Assembly: GCF_026410285.1 (NCBI RefSeq)
Contig: NZ_JAPMLP010000009.1
Location: forward strand, 1 to 64,000
From: Sulfitobacter sp. F26169L
GTDB taxonomy: Bacteria; Pseudomonadota; Alphaproteobacteria; Rhodobacterales; Rhodobacteraceae
Direction of reading: 5' to 3'
DNA: 64,000 nt
Under the pieces are notes generated by a model. That model was not told the origin of the DNA. It searched no databases and saw nothing but the letters and a program-made list of their open reading frames with translations. Below, piece by piece: positions 19,094 through 27,688 of the stretch. Each line of letters starts with the position of its first letter. Positions within the stretch are counted from its first letter, which is position 1. A program made the translations under genes and the position numbers.

Positions 19094-20361
19094 GTGATAT
19101 CTCCTGTCCGGCAGAAGGGGCGCCAGAACAGCGGCGCGCCGGTTTGAATTTCGCTGGCATCGGCTGGCACTATGGCAAGACCGTCCGCATCGCTGAGGGG
19201 AAGCAAGGTGGCTGACACGCTTTGGCCCAGGCGCTGCAACACGGGCAGGCCATGATCGTCATGCCCCAAAAGGCGCACAGGAAACACTTCGGCGCGGCCT
19301 GCCTTGCGGATCCAGTTAAATCCGGCAACGGCAGGAACGGGCGCAAACGGTTCGATGCGTGCGCCCAACAGGCGATTGATCTGCGGCAGAACGAACATGT
19401 GAAACCCCACATGCACGGCAAACGGATTGCCTGGAAGACCCGTAAACGCGGCCCCTCCCAATCTGCCGAACATCACAGGCTTGCCGGGCTTCAACGCCAC
19501 ACGCCAGCCGTGGACTTCCCCTCCCGCTGCCGCAAGCGCATCGCGGATGTGATCTTTGCCACCCATCGAAACCGCGCCCGACGACAGGATCAAGTCATAA
19601 CCATCACCAATCCCGCGCAATGCCGCAGCGGTCGCCGTGGCATCATCAGGCAAAATACCCAGATCAATCGCCTCTGCCCCCGCCTGCGCCAGTAGCGCCA
19701 AAAGCATCGGGCGGTTTGCATCGGGGATCTGGCCGGTTGCACGAACACCGCGGCACAGCTCGTCGCCCGTTGAAAAGACAGCGACACGTGGACGGCGGAC
19801 AACATCGATTTCCGCAATGCCGTTTGCGGCAAACAGACCGATGTGATGCGCGCCAATGCCCGTTCCTGCGGCGACCAGCCCCTGCCCTGCCGCCTGATCA
19901 CTGCCCGCGCGGCGGATGTTCTGACCGATTGCAGGCGATTGATTGAAATGGACCGTTCCGGCCTTTTCAGTACAGGCCTCGACCATCACAACAGCATCAG
20001 CACCGGCAGGCAACGGCGCGCCTGTAAAAATACGCAACGCTGCGTCTTTTGGCTGTACACCCGGCAGATCACCAGCCGCGACAGTGCCCGCAATTGGCAA
20101 GCAGCAACCGCCGTCCAGATCAGCGCAGCGCAGGGCAAATCCATCCATCGCGGAATTGTCGAAAAACGGCATCGCCTCGGCTGCGTAGACGGTATGTGCC
20201 ATCGTGCGGCCCAAAGCATCAGATACACAAACCGACTGGCAGTTGGTTATCGGATGCACCTGTGCCAGTGCACGTTTCTGCGCCTCGGCAATGTCCATCA
20301 TACCGGTCGAGGGTGCAAGGCTGTCACAGCCACACCCGGCGTCAACGCGTGCCATGTGCAT
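19090..20361 (-). CDS. moeA: Molybdopterin molybdotransferase MoeA
   Basis: Enzyme of 423 residues that inserts molybdate into adenylated molybdopterin. The signature PFFDNSAMDGFALR lies near the N-terminus; GAPLPAGADAVVMVE, RRPRVAVFSTGDEL, SSGAVSMGGKDHI and FTGLPGNPFAVHVGF follow in the expected order of MoeA domains. The start at 20361 has AGGA eight bases upstream; the longer frame would begin inside the intergenic hairpin. It lies between torA and the DUF2478 gene. A dedicated MoeA next to a molybdenum reductase suggests that cofactor supply travels with the enzyme. Confidence 0.95.
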   Translation of the reverse strand: MHMARVDAGCGCDSLAPSTGMMDIAEAQKRALAQVHPITNCQSVCVSDALGRTMAHTVYAAEAMPFFDNSAMDGFALRCADLDGGCCLPIAGTVAAGDLPGVQPKDAALRIFTGAPLPAGADAVVMVEACTEKAGTVHFNQSPAIGQNIRRAGSDQAAGQGLVAAGTGIGAHHIGLFAANGIAEIDVVRRPRVAVFSTGDELCRGVRATGQIPDANRPMLLALLAQAGAEAIDLGILPDDATATAAALRGIGDGYDLILSSGAVSMGGKDHIRDALAAAGGEVHGWRVALKPGKPVMFGRLGGAAFTGLPGNPFAVHVGFHMFVLPQINRLLGARIEPFAPVPAVAGFNWIRKAGRAEVFPVRLLGHDDHGLPVLQRLGQSVSATLLPLSDADGLAIVPADASEIQTGAPLFWRPFCRTGDIT

Positions 20362-20395
20362 ATTTCCGGTCCTGTCAAATTTCGAAACAGAGTGC

Positions 20396-20418
20396 AGGGG
20401 CCGGATCATCCGGCCCCT
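20396..20418 (-). terminator. Strong GC hairpin between torA and moeA
   Basis: AGGGGCCGGA-TCA-TCCGGCCCCT forms a perfect 10-bp stem 20 bases past the torA stop. No T-run follows, so it may protect the torA message or weaken read-through into moeA rather than stop transcription fully. Confidence 0.55.
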
Positions 20419-20437
20419 ACGGTTTGGGGCTAAGAGC

Positions 20438-23110
20438 CTATTTCGGCGCGTCCGAAGCGTTCTTCATCAGGAATTCCATGACAAGATCGGCTTCTTCGCC
20501 TTCCAGTCCGGCACGTGGGAACATCGATGGTGTGATGCCTTTCCACTGCTGCTGGCTGAAGTGGGTGACCTCACGTGGCGCGTGACAAACAGTACAGCGC
20601 TCGTAGTACATTTTTTCACCCGGCCCCATATCGGCATAGAGTTTCTCGGTCAGCGCTTCGAGACGATCAAGACCTAGCTTGTCCTCGTCAATTTCAGCGA
20701 TTTCCATGTCCTCGATGATCGCAGGCTTTTCATACGCCATGTTCGGCCCGTCAGGGTCTTCGCATTTGCGCATGCTGCACAGGACGGTGTTTGCAGTTGT
20801 CGCCTGCGCCAGACCGGAGGAAGGCTGTGTAGAGGTCAGGAAATTAACAAGTCCCGAGTTACAGCGCCCCTTGCTGTCCAGCGATGGCCATGCACCTTCA
20901 TAGATCGAGACAACGCCCGGCATAATATTATCGCTGATCACCGCGCCGGCAATCACTGTACCACGGTCGTTATACAGCTCGACCAGATCGCCATCTTCGA
21001 TGCCGCGCGCGGCAGCGTCTTCGGTATTGATCCGTACCGGCTCACGGCCCTGGATTTTATAGAGCGCGCGCAGGTTTTCGGACTGGTCCATCTGGCTGTG
21101 CAGGCGGAACCACGGGTGCGGCGATACAACGTGCAACTGCCCTTCCTTGGCGTTGCCGAGGTATTCGTGCTTTTCCATCCACATCGGCATGCCCGGACAA
21201 TCGTCAAGCTCAAGCTTGGCAAAATCTTCGCAGAACATCTCGATCTTGCCTGACGCGGTGTGCAATGGCGCGCCTTCCGGGTCTTCGTAGAACGCGCCGT
21301 GACGGGTCCACTTGTGCGCCGCTTCCGGCACCTCCATACGCGCATAACCCTTCTCCCAGAACTCCTCGAACGGGGTGTGGGCGGCTGCGCCGGACGCTTC
21401 ATAGGCGAGCTTGATGTGGTACATCTTGTCTTCGCTGTCGGTGAACTGGGCCCAGATGCCCAGCTTGTCGGCCAGCCCTTCAAAGATTTCGTAGTCCGGC
21501 AGGCTGTCGCCGATCGGTTCGATCACCTTTTTCATCGCGTAGACTTTATCGTTGGAATAGGTGCCGCCGACACTGATGTCGTCCTGTTCCAGAGTAGACG
21601 CCGCAGGCATTACGATATCCGCCCAGCGTGTTGCCGCAGTCCACCAGACATCCACACTTACGATGGTTTCAACTTTTTCAAGCGCACGGATCAGGCGGTT
21701 GGTGTCCTGCTGGTGGCTCATAAAGTTGTTACCGGCGTTGAAGATCATTTTCACGTCGGGATAGGTGTGGGTGTTGCCGTTGTAGAAGACCTCTTTGCCA
21801 GGGTTCTCCAGCATATCGGTAATCCGGCTGGCAGGGCAGATCCCTCTGACAAAGTTACGCCCCTGCGACATACCAACCGGAGTCGCTTTGCCGGATTGTG
21901 GCATACCGCCACCGCCGTAGTGCCAGGAGAATCCTACGCCAGAGCCCGGCTTGCCGATTTTGCCTGTCAAAGAGGCAAAGTTGATGATCGCCCAGTGGGT
22001 CATCTCGCCGTGCTGGGCCCGCTGAAGCGACCATGCGCCGGCGATGTTGGTGTTTGATTTGGCGAACAGTTCGGCCAGTTCGCGGATTTTTTCCGCGTCG
22101 ATGCCGGTAATCCCTGCCGCCCACTCAGGAGTTTTTGGCGTGCCGTCGGTTTCGCCCTTTACATAGGCGATCCATTTGTCAGCACCGACTGTGTATTTAT
22201 TCATATAGGCGCGATCTTCCAGTCCCTGCGCAAGAACGTGGTTTGCCATGGCAAGGAACAACGCAACATCGGTGTTGGGAACGATCTTGACCCAATCGGC
22301 ATTCAAGACCTCGTCAGATGCGGTTTTCTGCGGGTTGATCGAGATGAACTTGACGCCTGCATCGCGGATCATTTCCCAGCGTGACGACATATCATGGTCG
22401 GCCACAGTAAATTCGATACGGTTGTTTTTGACCGGATCACATCCGACCAGAACAAACACGTCACATTCGTCGCGGATGGTTTCCCACGCGGACTGTGGTG
22501 AATAGACTTCCATATCACCGATAATATGGGGCAAGGAAACCTGCGAGGCACCGGCAGACCAGTCGCCCGCCGTGTTGGTGCAGCCCCCGATCAGGTTGAT
22601 CAAACGGCCCTGAAGCACGTTAGGGCGGAAGCTACCCGCGTTTGACCAACCGCCATAGGACGAGCTGAAGATCGCTTGGTTGCCGTGGTTGGCGGCAGTA
22701 TCCAGCAGCGCCTTGGCGGTCAGACTCCATGCGGTATCCCAGTCCACCCTGACGTATTCTTCCTTGCCGCGCAGCTCAGGCTTGAAGTCTCCGGTTTCCC
22801 AACCTTCCAGATAGGATTTGCGCACCATTGGATAGTTGATGCGGGATTTGTCATAGGTCCGGTCCATCACACCGATGTTCAGCATCGCAGTCGGGCGTTT
22901 ATCGACATCTTCAACAGAGTCGATGGCGATCATCTTGCCGTCGCGTACGATCGCTTCGAACGATCCAAAGTGGGTTGCGTGGAAAACACGGCCGCTGAAA
23001 GAGTTTGGATCAAGTGCGGCAAGTGCGGTTGACCCCATCAGACTTGTTGCGCCCACCGCAGCTGCGCCACCTTGCATAAAGCTACGGCGTGTTGGTTGAG
23101 TGAATGACAT
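20438..23110 (-). CDS. torA: TMAO reductase TorA with C-terminal c-type heme motif
   Basis: Periplasmic molybdoenzyme of 890 residues in the TorA/DorA/BisC branch of the DMSO reductase family. A twin-arginine leader is plain (TRRSFMQGGAAAVG). No N-terminal [4Fe-4S] cysteine motif is present, as expected. The Mo-ligand Ser is in AIFSSSYGGWSNAGSFR; bis-MGD contacts follow, ending in the SASGKIEMFCED region. After the usual end of the family, residues about 839-843 read CTVCH, a c-type heme site, with a Met in TPSMFPRAG as possible sixth ligand. This resembles the C-terminal domain of TorC fused on. The ATG has GGAGG upstream. Divergent torR, then torS and torT, support TMAO as substrate. No torC or torD gene is in the window. 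Confidence 0.92.
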   Translation of the reverse strand: MSFTQPTRRSFMQGGAAAVGATSLMGSTALAALDPNSFSGRVFHATHFGSFEAIVRDGKMIAIDSVEDVDKRPTAMLNIGVMDRTYDKSRINYPMVRKSYLEGWETGDFKPELRGKEEYVRVDWDTAWSLTAKALLDTAANHGNQAIFSSSYGGWSNAGSFRPNVLQGRLINLIGGCTNTAGDWSAGASQVSLPHIIGDMEVYSPQSAWETIRDECDVFVLVGCDPVKNNRIEFTVADHDMSSRWEMIRDAGVKFISINPQKTASDEVLNADWVKIVPNTDVALFLAMANHVLAQGLEDRAYMNKYTVGADKWIAYVKGETDGTPKTPEWAAGITGIDAEKIRELAELFAKSNTNIAGAWSLQRAQHGEMTHWAIINFASLTGKIGKPGSGVGFSWHYGGGGMPQSGKATPVGMSQGRNFVRGICPASRITDMLENPGKEVFYNGNTHTYPDVKMIFNAGNNFMSHQQDTNRLIRALEKVETIVSVDVWWTAATRWADIVMPAASTLEQDDISVGGTYSNDKVYAMKKVIEPIGDSLPDYEIFEGLADKLGIWAQFTDSEDKMYHIKLAYEASGAAAHTPFEEFWEKGYARMEVPEAAHKWTRHGAFYEDPEGAPLHTASGKIEMFCEDFAKLELDDCPGMPMWMEKHEYLGNAKEGQLHVVSPHPWFRLHSQMDQSENLRALYKIQGREPVRINTEDAAARGIEDGDLVELYNDRGTVIAGAVISDNIMPGVVSIYEGAWPSLDSKGRCNSGLVNFLTSTQPSSGLAQATTANTVLCSMRKCEDPDGPNMAYEKPAIIEDMEIAEIDEDKLGLDRLEALTEKLYADMGPGEKMYYERCTVCHAPREVTHFSQQQWKGITPSMFPRAGLEGEEADLVMEFLMKNASDAPK

Positions 23111-23148
23111 ACTTGCCTCCTACGGCTGATCAATTTGGGCTAAATGTA

Positions 23149-23154
23149 TGTCAA
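23149..23154 (-). promoter_or_regulatory. Candidate torA -35 element TTGACA
   Basis: On the minus strand TTGACA lies about 40 bases before the torA start. The matching -10 region is weak (near GATCAG), which fits a promoter needing activation by TorR. Confidence 0.4.
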
Positions 23155-23191
23155 CCGACTGCCGCCCTCCTTGATCCGGCGCAAAGTAGCT

Positions 23192-23218
23192 TGTTCAAAG
23201 ATGTAAAGAATTGTAAAG
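23192..23218. promoter_or_regulatory. Candidate TorR boxes: three direct repeats with 10-base phase
   Basis: TGTTCAAAG, TGTAAAG and TGTAAAG begin at 23192, 23202 and 23212, exactly one helix turn apart, in the 115-base region between torA and torR. In E. coli, TorR binds direct decamer repeats (CTGTTCATAT) upstream of torCAD. The position and phase suit an OmpR-type regulator controlling torA, torR or both. Confidence 0.6.
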
Positions 23219-23225
23219 ATGCCGC

Positions 23226-23930
23226 ATGTCCCAACATATTCTCATTGTCGAAGACGATCGAACCACGCGGATGCGGCTTGCCGCCTACTTGCGCGAACGG
23301 GGCTATCGCGTCAGTGAAGCAGAGAATGCTGACGAGATGGAAAAGGTCATCAGCGCCGATCCCGCAGAGCTTTTGCTGGTTGATATCAATCTTGAGGGGA
23401 AAGACGGGCTGACCATCACCCGTGAACAACGTGCATTGTCGCGGATTGGAATTATCCTGCTGACAGCGCGCGATGATCAGGTCGATAAAATCGTTGGTCT
23501 GGAAATGGGTGCGGATGACTATGTGACCAAGCCGTTTGATAAACGCGAACTGGCTGCGCGGGTCAAAAACCTGTTGGCGCGGATTGCAGACATCGGGCAA
23601 GCCCCCCAAGGGGCACCGCCGGTCGAAAATTTCGGCCCGTGGTGTTTTGACAGAATCCGGCGCAGACTGGTTTCCGCCGCCCGTATCGAAAGCCTTACAA
23701 GACAGGAATTTGACGTGATGAGCGCCCTCGCCGACCATCCGGGCCAAACCCTTGGCCGTGCGCGTCTGGCCGAGATAATGGGGCGCGCTTCTCTGCGCGC
23801 GAACGACCGGATGATTGATGTTATCGTCGGCCGCCTGCGCAAGAAGCTGGAAACCGATCCGGCAAACCCCGAATGGATATTGACCGAGCACGGGCGGGGA
23901 TACCGCTTTGTCGATCCGTCCGCCGCCTAG
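23226..23930 (+). CDS. torR: Response regulator TorR (OmpR family)
   Basis: Two-domain response regulator of 234 residues. The receiver domain shows ILIVEDDRTTR with the acidic pair, phospho-acceptor Asp in LLLVDINLEGKDG near residue 53, the Thr in ILLTARDD and the Lys in DYVTKPFDKREL. The C-terminal winged helix has LTRQEFDVMSALADHPGQTL and DVIVGRLRKKLETDP, typical of OmpR proteins. It is divergent from torA and overlaps the 3' end of torS by four bases in convergent orientation. It should activate torA when TorS is stimulated by TMAO-bound TorT. Confidence 0.93.
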   Translation: MSQHILIVEDDRTTRMRLAAYLRERGYRVSEAENADEMEKVISADPAELLLVDINLEGKDGLTITREQRALSRIGIILLTARDDQVDKIVGLEMGADDYVTKPFDKRELAARVKNLLARIADIGQAPQGAPPVENFGPWCFDRIRRRLVSAARIESLTRQEFDVMSALADHPGQTLGRARLAEIMGRASLRANDRMIDVIVGRLRKKLETDPANPEWILTEHGRGYRFVDPSAA

Positions 23931-26683
23931 AGCCCGGCAGCATCGGCAGCCGCGCGCAACTCATCTCGCGCGATTTCCGCCTGCCCTCGCAACTGCGCAA
24001 GCAACGCCTCATCCGCCCTGCCCTTTGCCGCCTCTATCCGCGCAAGCACAGAACACAGCTTATCAAGCCTGAAATTTGACGCCGCACCTTTCAGTTTGTG
24101 CGCCGCCTTGCGCTGGCCTTCGGGCGGCGCTGCAAGAATTGTTTCAACAGCAACAGGTAGATCATCCAGAAACTCTCTGACAATCTGCGCGGTTGTCTCC
24201 CCCCCCAAATCAACGACATCGCCGCGCAGGCTTTCAAATACTGCATCGGTATCCTGATCGTTCAAATCCTGTCCACTTCCCTGCAAAACATCAGCCAATG
24301 AACGAGGTGAAATCGGCTTTGATAAAATACACGTCACGCCCAGCCGTTTGCGGTTTTCCGGCGTATCGGCAATCATATGCGCCGTTAGCGCAACCAGCAC
24401 TGGATTGGCATCAATCGCACCGATCCGTCGCGCCACCTCATCACCACCAATGTCGGGCAGGTCAAGGTCGATCAGGATCAGATCAAAGCTTTGCTCTGCT
24501 GCCGCCTTGACCCCATCTGTTCCGTTCGACGCCTCACTCACCCGGCACCCCAAACGCTCCAGATATCCACGCGCGACGATCAGGTTTACGGCGTGATCAT
24601 CAATTACCAATACATCACGCGGTGCCGATATGTGCGGCGCGTCCTCTTCATCTTGTGCCGCCAATTCAGGATTACCAAGCAGTAGCGGCACAGTAAGCGT
24701 AAAGCGGCTTCCTACACCGTATTCACTTTCGACACTTAAGCCCCCGCCGAGGCTTTCGGTCAGATTACGTGAAATCGCCAACCCAAGGCCCAGCCCCTCG
24801 ATCCCTGCAAGTCTCGCCGAGTCTGCGCGCGTATAGGCATCAAACGCGTGCGCTATCGTTTCGCGGCTCATCCCGATGCCGGTATCCGCGACGGTGAAAC
24901 TTAGCACCGGCTGACCGGTTTGCTCATCCTTGGCGTGGTCAACCGTCAGCGTCACGGTCCCCCGTTTGGTATATTTCACCGCGTTCGAAATCAGGTTACC
25001 GACAATCTGGCGGATTTTCACTACATCACCCAACAGCACCGGCGGCGCCGAGGCCGAAAGATCAACCGCGACTTCAAGTCCCTTCGTAGTGGCAACCGAT
25101 TGCAACTGGTGCCCCATCTGTCCCACTAGATCGCGCAGCGAAAAATGGACAAGATTGCCGCGGCTGCTGCGGTCTTCGCCGCTGGCGAAGCTTAATATGT
25201 CATTGGTAATTTCAAGCAGATCACGGGCAGAACGGCGCGCCAAGCGTGTCTGCTCTTTACGAACTTCGTTGCGTTCTCCCGCCTCAAGCATATCAAGCAT
25301 CCCGATGACACCGTTCAGGGGGGTGCGGATCTCGTGACTCATCCGGGCAAGAAACTCGGTCTTGCTGCGGTTGGCCGCCTCGGCTTCGGCGCGCGCGGCG
25401 TCTGATGCCTGCATCTCCCCCACCACATCGCCCGTTCGCGCAATGACAGCGTCTTCCAGACTGTCGCGCAGTCGCGCGGCATCAACAGCGCGCCGGCGCA
25501 GAATGTTCAGCGCCTTTTCCATCCGTCCGATCTCGTCATGTCCGCTAATCGGAACCGGTGCGCCATATTCCCCCCTGGCGACAGAAACGATACGCCTTGA
25601 GATATTGCCAAGCCGTGCAATAAGCTCCTTTCGCGCGTAAGCCCACAGGAGCGCACCCGCAATCACCGCACCGGTTGTGAGCAGGAGTAAACCCGTCAAC
25701 AATCGCGTTGATTGCTTTTTCGATATAGCGATCTGCGCAAACCCTTCGGCCTGAACAGTATCACGGGCCTGCCGCGCGCGGGCTGATAGGTCAGCAATGT
25801 TGACCTGTAATTTCGAACTGTCCTCGGTGATAGTTTCGCGCAGCGCGATCCGTTCGCGTTGAAGCGAAAGAATTCCTCCTGCCGCCAACGCGGCCTCGTG
25901 CTGTTCCAAAAGTGCCCCTGCTTCTTCCGAAGCCGTCTGCGAAGGCAAAAAAACAATGCGGCGCAACGCCAGAGATAAAAGCGATGATATATCGCTTTGG
26001 GCCATTTGAAGCGTCTCTATTGAATCCGCTGACGGCACTTGCTGCAACCGCAACCGGATTGCGTCAATTGTTCCGGCGAGCTCGCTCACCCGCTCGAAAG
26101 CAAAAAAGTACCGATCTGCCAACGCATCCAGCGTGGAACGCGCGTTACCTTGTGGGATTGAGTATAATTCAGCAATTGCAGAGGTGACACGCAACCGCGC
26201 AAGTTCCGTCTCGGAATCGACGAGCGCGCCAAGACGTGTGCCTTGCTCTGAGAGTGTCGCCGCGATCGTTTTTGCATCTTCGGCGAGTTGCAGTTCTGTC
26301 GCGGCATTAACACGCATCCGCGCCACGATGTCTCCCGCTTGCGAGCGGTTGGGCGAACCGGTTTTTGACGGGTTCATCCGCTCCAGCGCCCCTGCCCCAT
26401 CCTCGATATTGCTCACAGCCTGTTCAAGGTCGTTGGCAATCTGTTCAAGATCGTCAGAGGTGTTGGCTTGCACAAATGCAAATGCCAATGCTCCGACAAC
26501 CTCCGCTGATGCACCGACTTGACTAGCAAGCGCGATCGCTGGCAAATTTTTCTCCACCAGTTGTTCTTGTGCGCGGATCAGATACCAGTTGACGCCAATA
26601 GCGGCCACACCCACCATGATAGCCAAGACCCCAATCGCGCTAAGTATTCGGATCAATCTTGTGTCAAAACTTGTTCGCTGCAT
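23927..26683 (-). CDS. torS: Hybrid sensor kinase TorS
   Basis: Membrane sensor of about 918 residues with the full phosphorelay. Order: N-terminal transmembrane helix (IGVLAIMVGVAAIGVNWYLI), a long periplasmic helical sensor of about 290 residues, second helix (LLTGLLLLTTGAVIAGALLW), HAMP, HisKA with MSHEIRTPLNG, ATPase with NLISNAVKYTKRG and the GLGLGLAISRN box, receiver with LILIDLDLPD, and an HPt domain with AAHKLKGAASNF. This layout matches E. coli TorS. The start is uncertain: ATG 26683 fits the family, while ATG 26722 would overlap torT. It lies convergent to torR and divergent from torT. Confidence 0.9.
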   Translation of the reverse strand: MQRTSFDTRLIRILSAIGVLAIMVGVAAIGVNWYLIRAQEQLVEKNLPAIALASQVGASAEVVGALAFAFVQANTSDDLEQIANDLEQAVSNIEDGAGALERMNPSKTGSPNRSQAGDIVARMRVNAATELQLAEDAKTIAATLSEQGTRLGALVDSETELARLRVTSAIAELYSIPQGNARSTLDALADRYFFAFERVSELAGTIDAIRLRLQQVPSADSIETLQMAQSDISSLLSLALRRIVFLPSQTASEEAGALLEQHEAALAAGGILSLQRERIALRETITEDSSKLQVNIADLSARARQARDTVQAEGFAQIAISKKQSTRLLTGLLLLTTGAVIAGALLWAYARKELIARLGNISRRIVSVARGEYGAPVPISGHDEIGRMEKALNILRRRAVDAARLRDSLEDAVIARTGDVVGEMQASDAARAEAEAANRSKTEFLARMSHEIRTPLNGVIGMLDMLEAGERNEVRKEQTRLARRSARDLLEITNDILSFASGEDRSSRGNLVHFSLRDLVGQMGHQLQSVATTKGLEVAVDLSASAPPVLLGDVVKIRQIVGNLISNAVKYTKRGTVTLTVDHAKDEQTGQPVLSFTVADTGIGMSRETIAHAFDAYTRADSARLAGIEGLGLGLAISRNLTESLGGGLSVESEYGVGSRFTLTVPLLLGNPELAAQDEEDAPHISAPRDVLVIDDHAVNLIVARGYLERLGCRVSEASNGTDGVKAAAEQSFDLILIDLDLPDIGGDEVARRIGAIDANPVLVALTAHMIADTPENRKRLGVTCILSKPISPRSLADVLQGSGQDLNDQDTDAVFESLRGDVVDLGGETTAQIVREFLDDLPVAVETILAAPPEGQRKAAHKLKGAASNFRLDKLCSVLARIEAAKGRADEALLAQLRGQAEIARDELRAAADAAGL

Positions 26684-26708
26684 CACCAGACAATACGGGG
26701 CAGCCTTA

Positions 26709-27665
26709 GTGGGCACAATCATTCCCTGTGTAATTTCCGTGTTTGCTGCATCCCTCCCGGCGGACGCACAACACAGACCGGAATTTTGTGTATTGGTGCC
26801 TCATTTCAAGGACGAATACTGGCTTAGCGTTGGCTATGGAATTGAACAGGAAGCAGCGCGCAAAAACGTGGATCTGCTAATTTTCGAAGCAGGAGGATAT
26901 CATGCACGGATTGCGCAGATAGAGCAGTTGAAAGCCTGTGCCAAAATGAATGTCGACGCTATTCTCATTGGGGCAGTTACGTTTGATCACCCCGATCTGA
27001 CTTCCGTTGTAACGGAGATATCCATGCAAGTACCGGTATTCGGACTTGTGAACGCGCTGGACGTTGAAACATTGCACGGAAGAGTTGGTGTTGATTGGAA
27101 AGAGATGGGACGCGGGCTTGGTGAACATCTTGCCCTGCGTCATCCGGTCGGTTCAGCGCCAAAAACAGCGGTGTTCCTCACTGGTCCACGAGAAGCGGGA
27201 TGGACCAGTCCATTGCAAAATGGACTAGTGCGGGGTTTGAGCCGGAGTTCGGTCGAAATTATAGGAACTTTCGAAGCAGACACCGGGCTTCGCAATCAAC
27301 TTGAACTAGCGGAAAATGCCCTTTCCCAGCATCCGAATGCTGATTATTTGATTGGTAGTGCCCCTGCCGTGGAAGCCGCGTTTGGGTTGTATGGCGTGCA
27401 TGACGGTGGGAATTTGCCGTTGCTCATTTCCACTTATGTAAATCATTCGATCTTAAGGGGACTGAAAAATGGCAATGTGATTGCTGCCAGTTTTGATGAT
27501 CCCGTAAAGCAAGGTATTATGGCGTTAAATCAGATGATGATGTTTGAAAGTAATCCTGGGGAAAATGTGATGATCGGTCCGCAGATCAGGATATTGACGG
27601 GTAGGGACAAAACTTTATCTGACGCTCTTTTGTCCCCGGCGGATTATTTTCCTGAAATTCGTTAA
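26709..27665 (+). CDS. torT: TMAO-binding periplasmic protein TorT
   Basis: Periplasmic sugar-binding-like protein of about 318 residues. It closely follows the TorT pattern: FCVLVPHFKDEYWLSVGYGI, LLIFEAGGYHARIAQIEQL, AILIGAVTFDHPDLTS, VNALDVETLHGRVGVDWKEM and LTGPREAGWTSPLQNG. TorT binds TMAO and passes the signal to the TorS sensor domain. The start is taken as GTG at 26709, which gives a compact signal peptide ending PADAQ; the frame is open further upstream and would then overlap torS. It is divergent from torS by only about 25 bases and convergent with repC. Confidence 0.9.
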   Translation: MGTIIPCVISVFAASLPADAQHRPEFCVLVPHFKDEYWLSVGYGIEQEAARKNVDLLIFEAGGYHARIAQIEQLKACAKMNVDAILIGAVTFDHPDLTSVVTEISMQVPVFGLVNALDVETLHGRVGVDWKEMGRGLGEHLALRHPVGSAPKTAVFLTGPREAGWTSPLQNGLVRGLSRSSVEIIGTFEADTGLRNQLELAENALSQHPNADYLIGSAPAVEAAFGLYGVHDGGNLPLLISTYVNHSILRGLKNGNVIAASFDDPVKQGIMALNQMMMFESNPGENVMIGPQIRILTGRDKTLSDALLSPADYFPEIR

Positions 27666-27688
27666 CTTGGGTTTTCATGCTTACCATC

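Noticed and set aside
20361-20409. Longer N-terminus of MoeA starting at 20409
   Set aside because: It would begin inside the strong intergenic hairpin and lacks a ribosome site; the ATG at 20361 has one.
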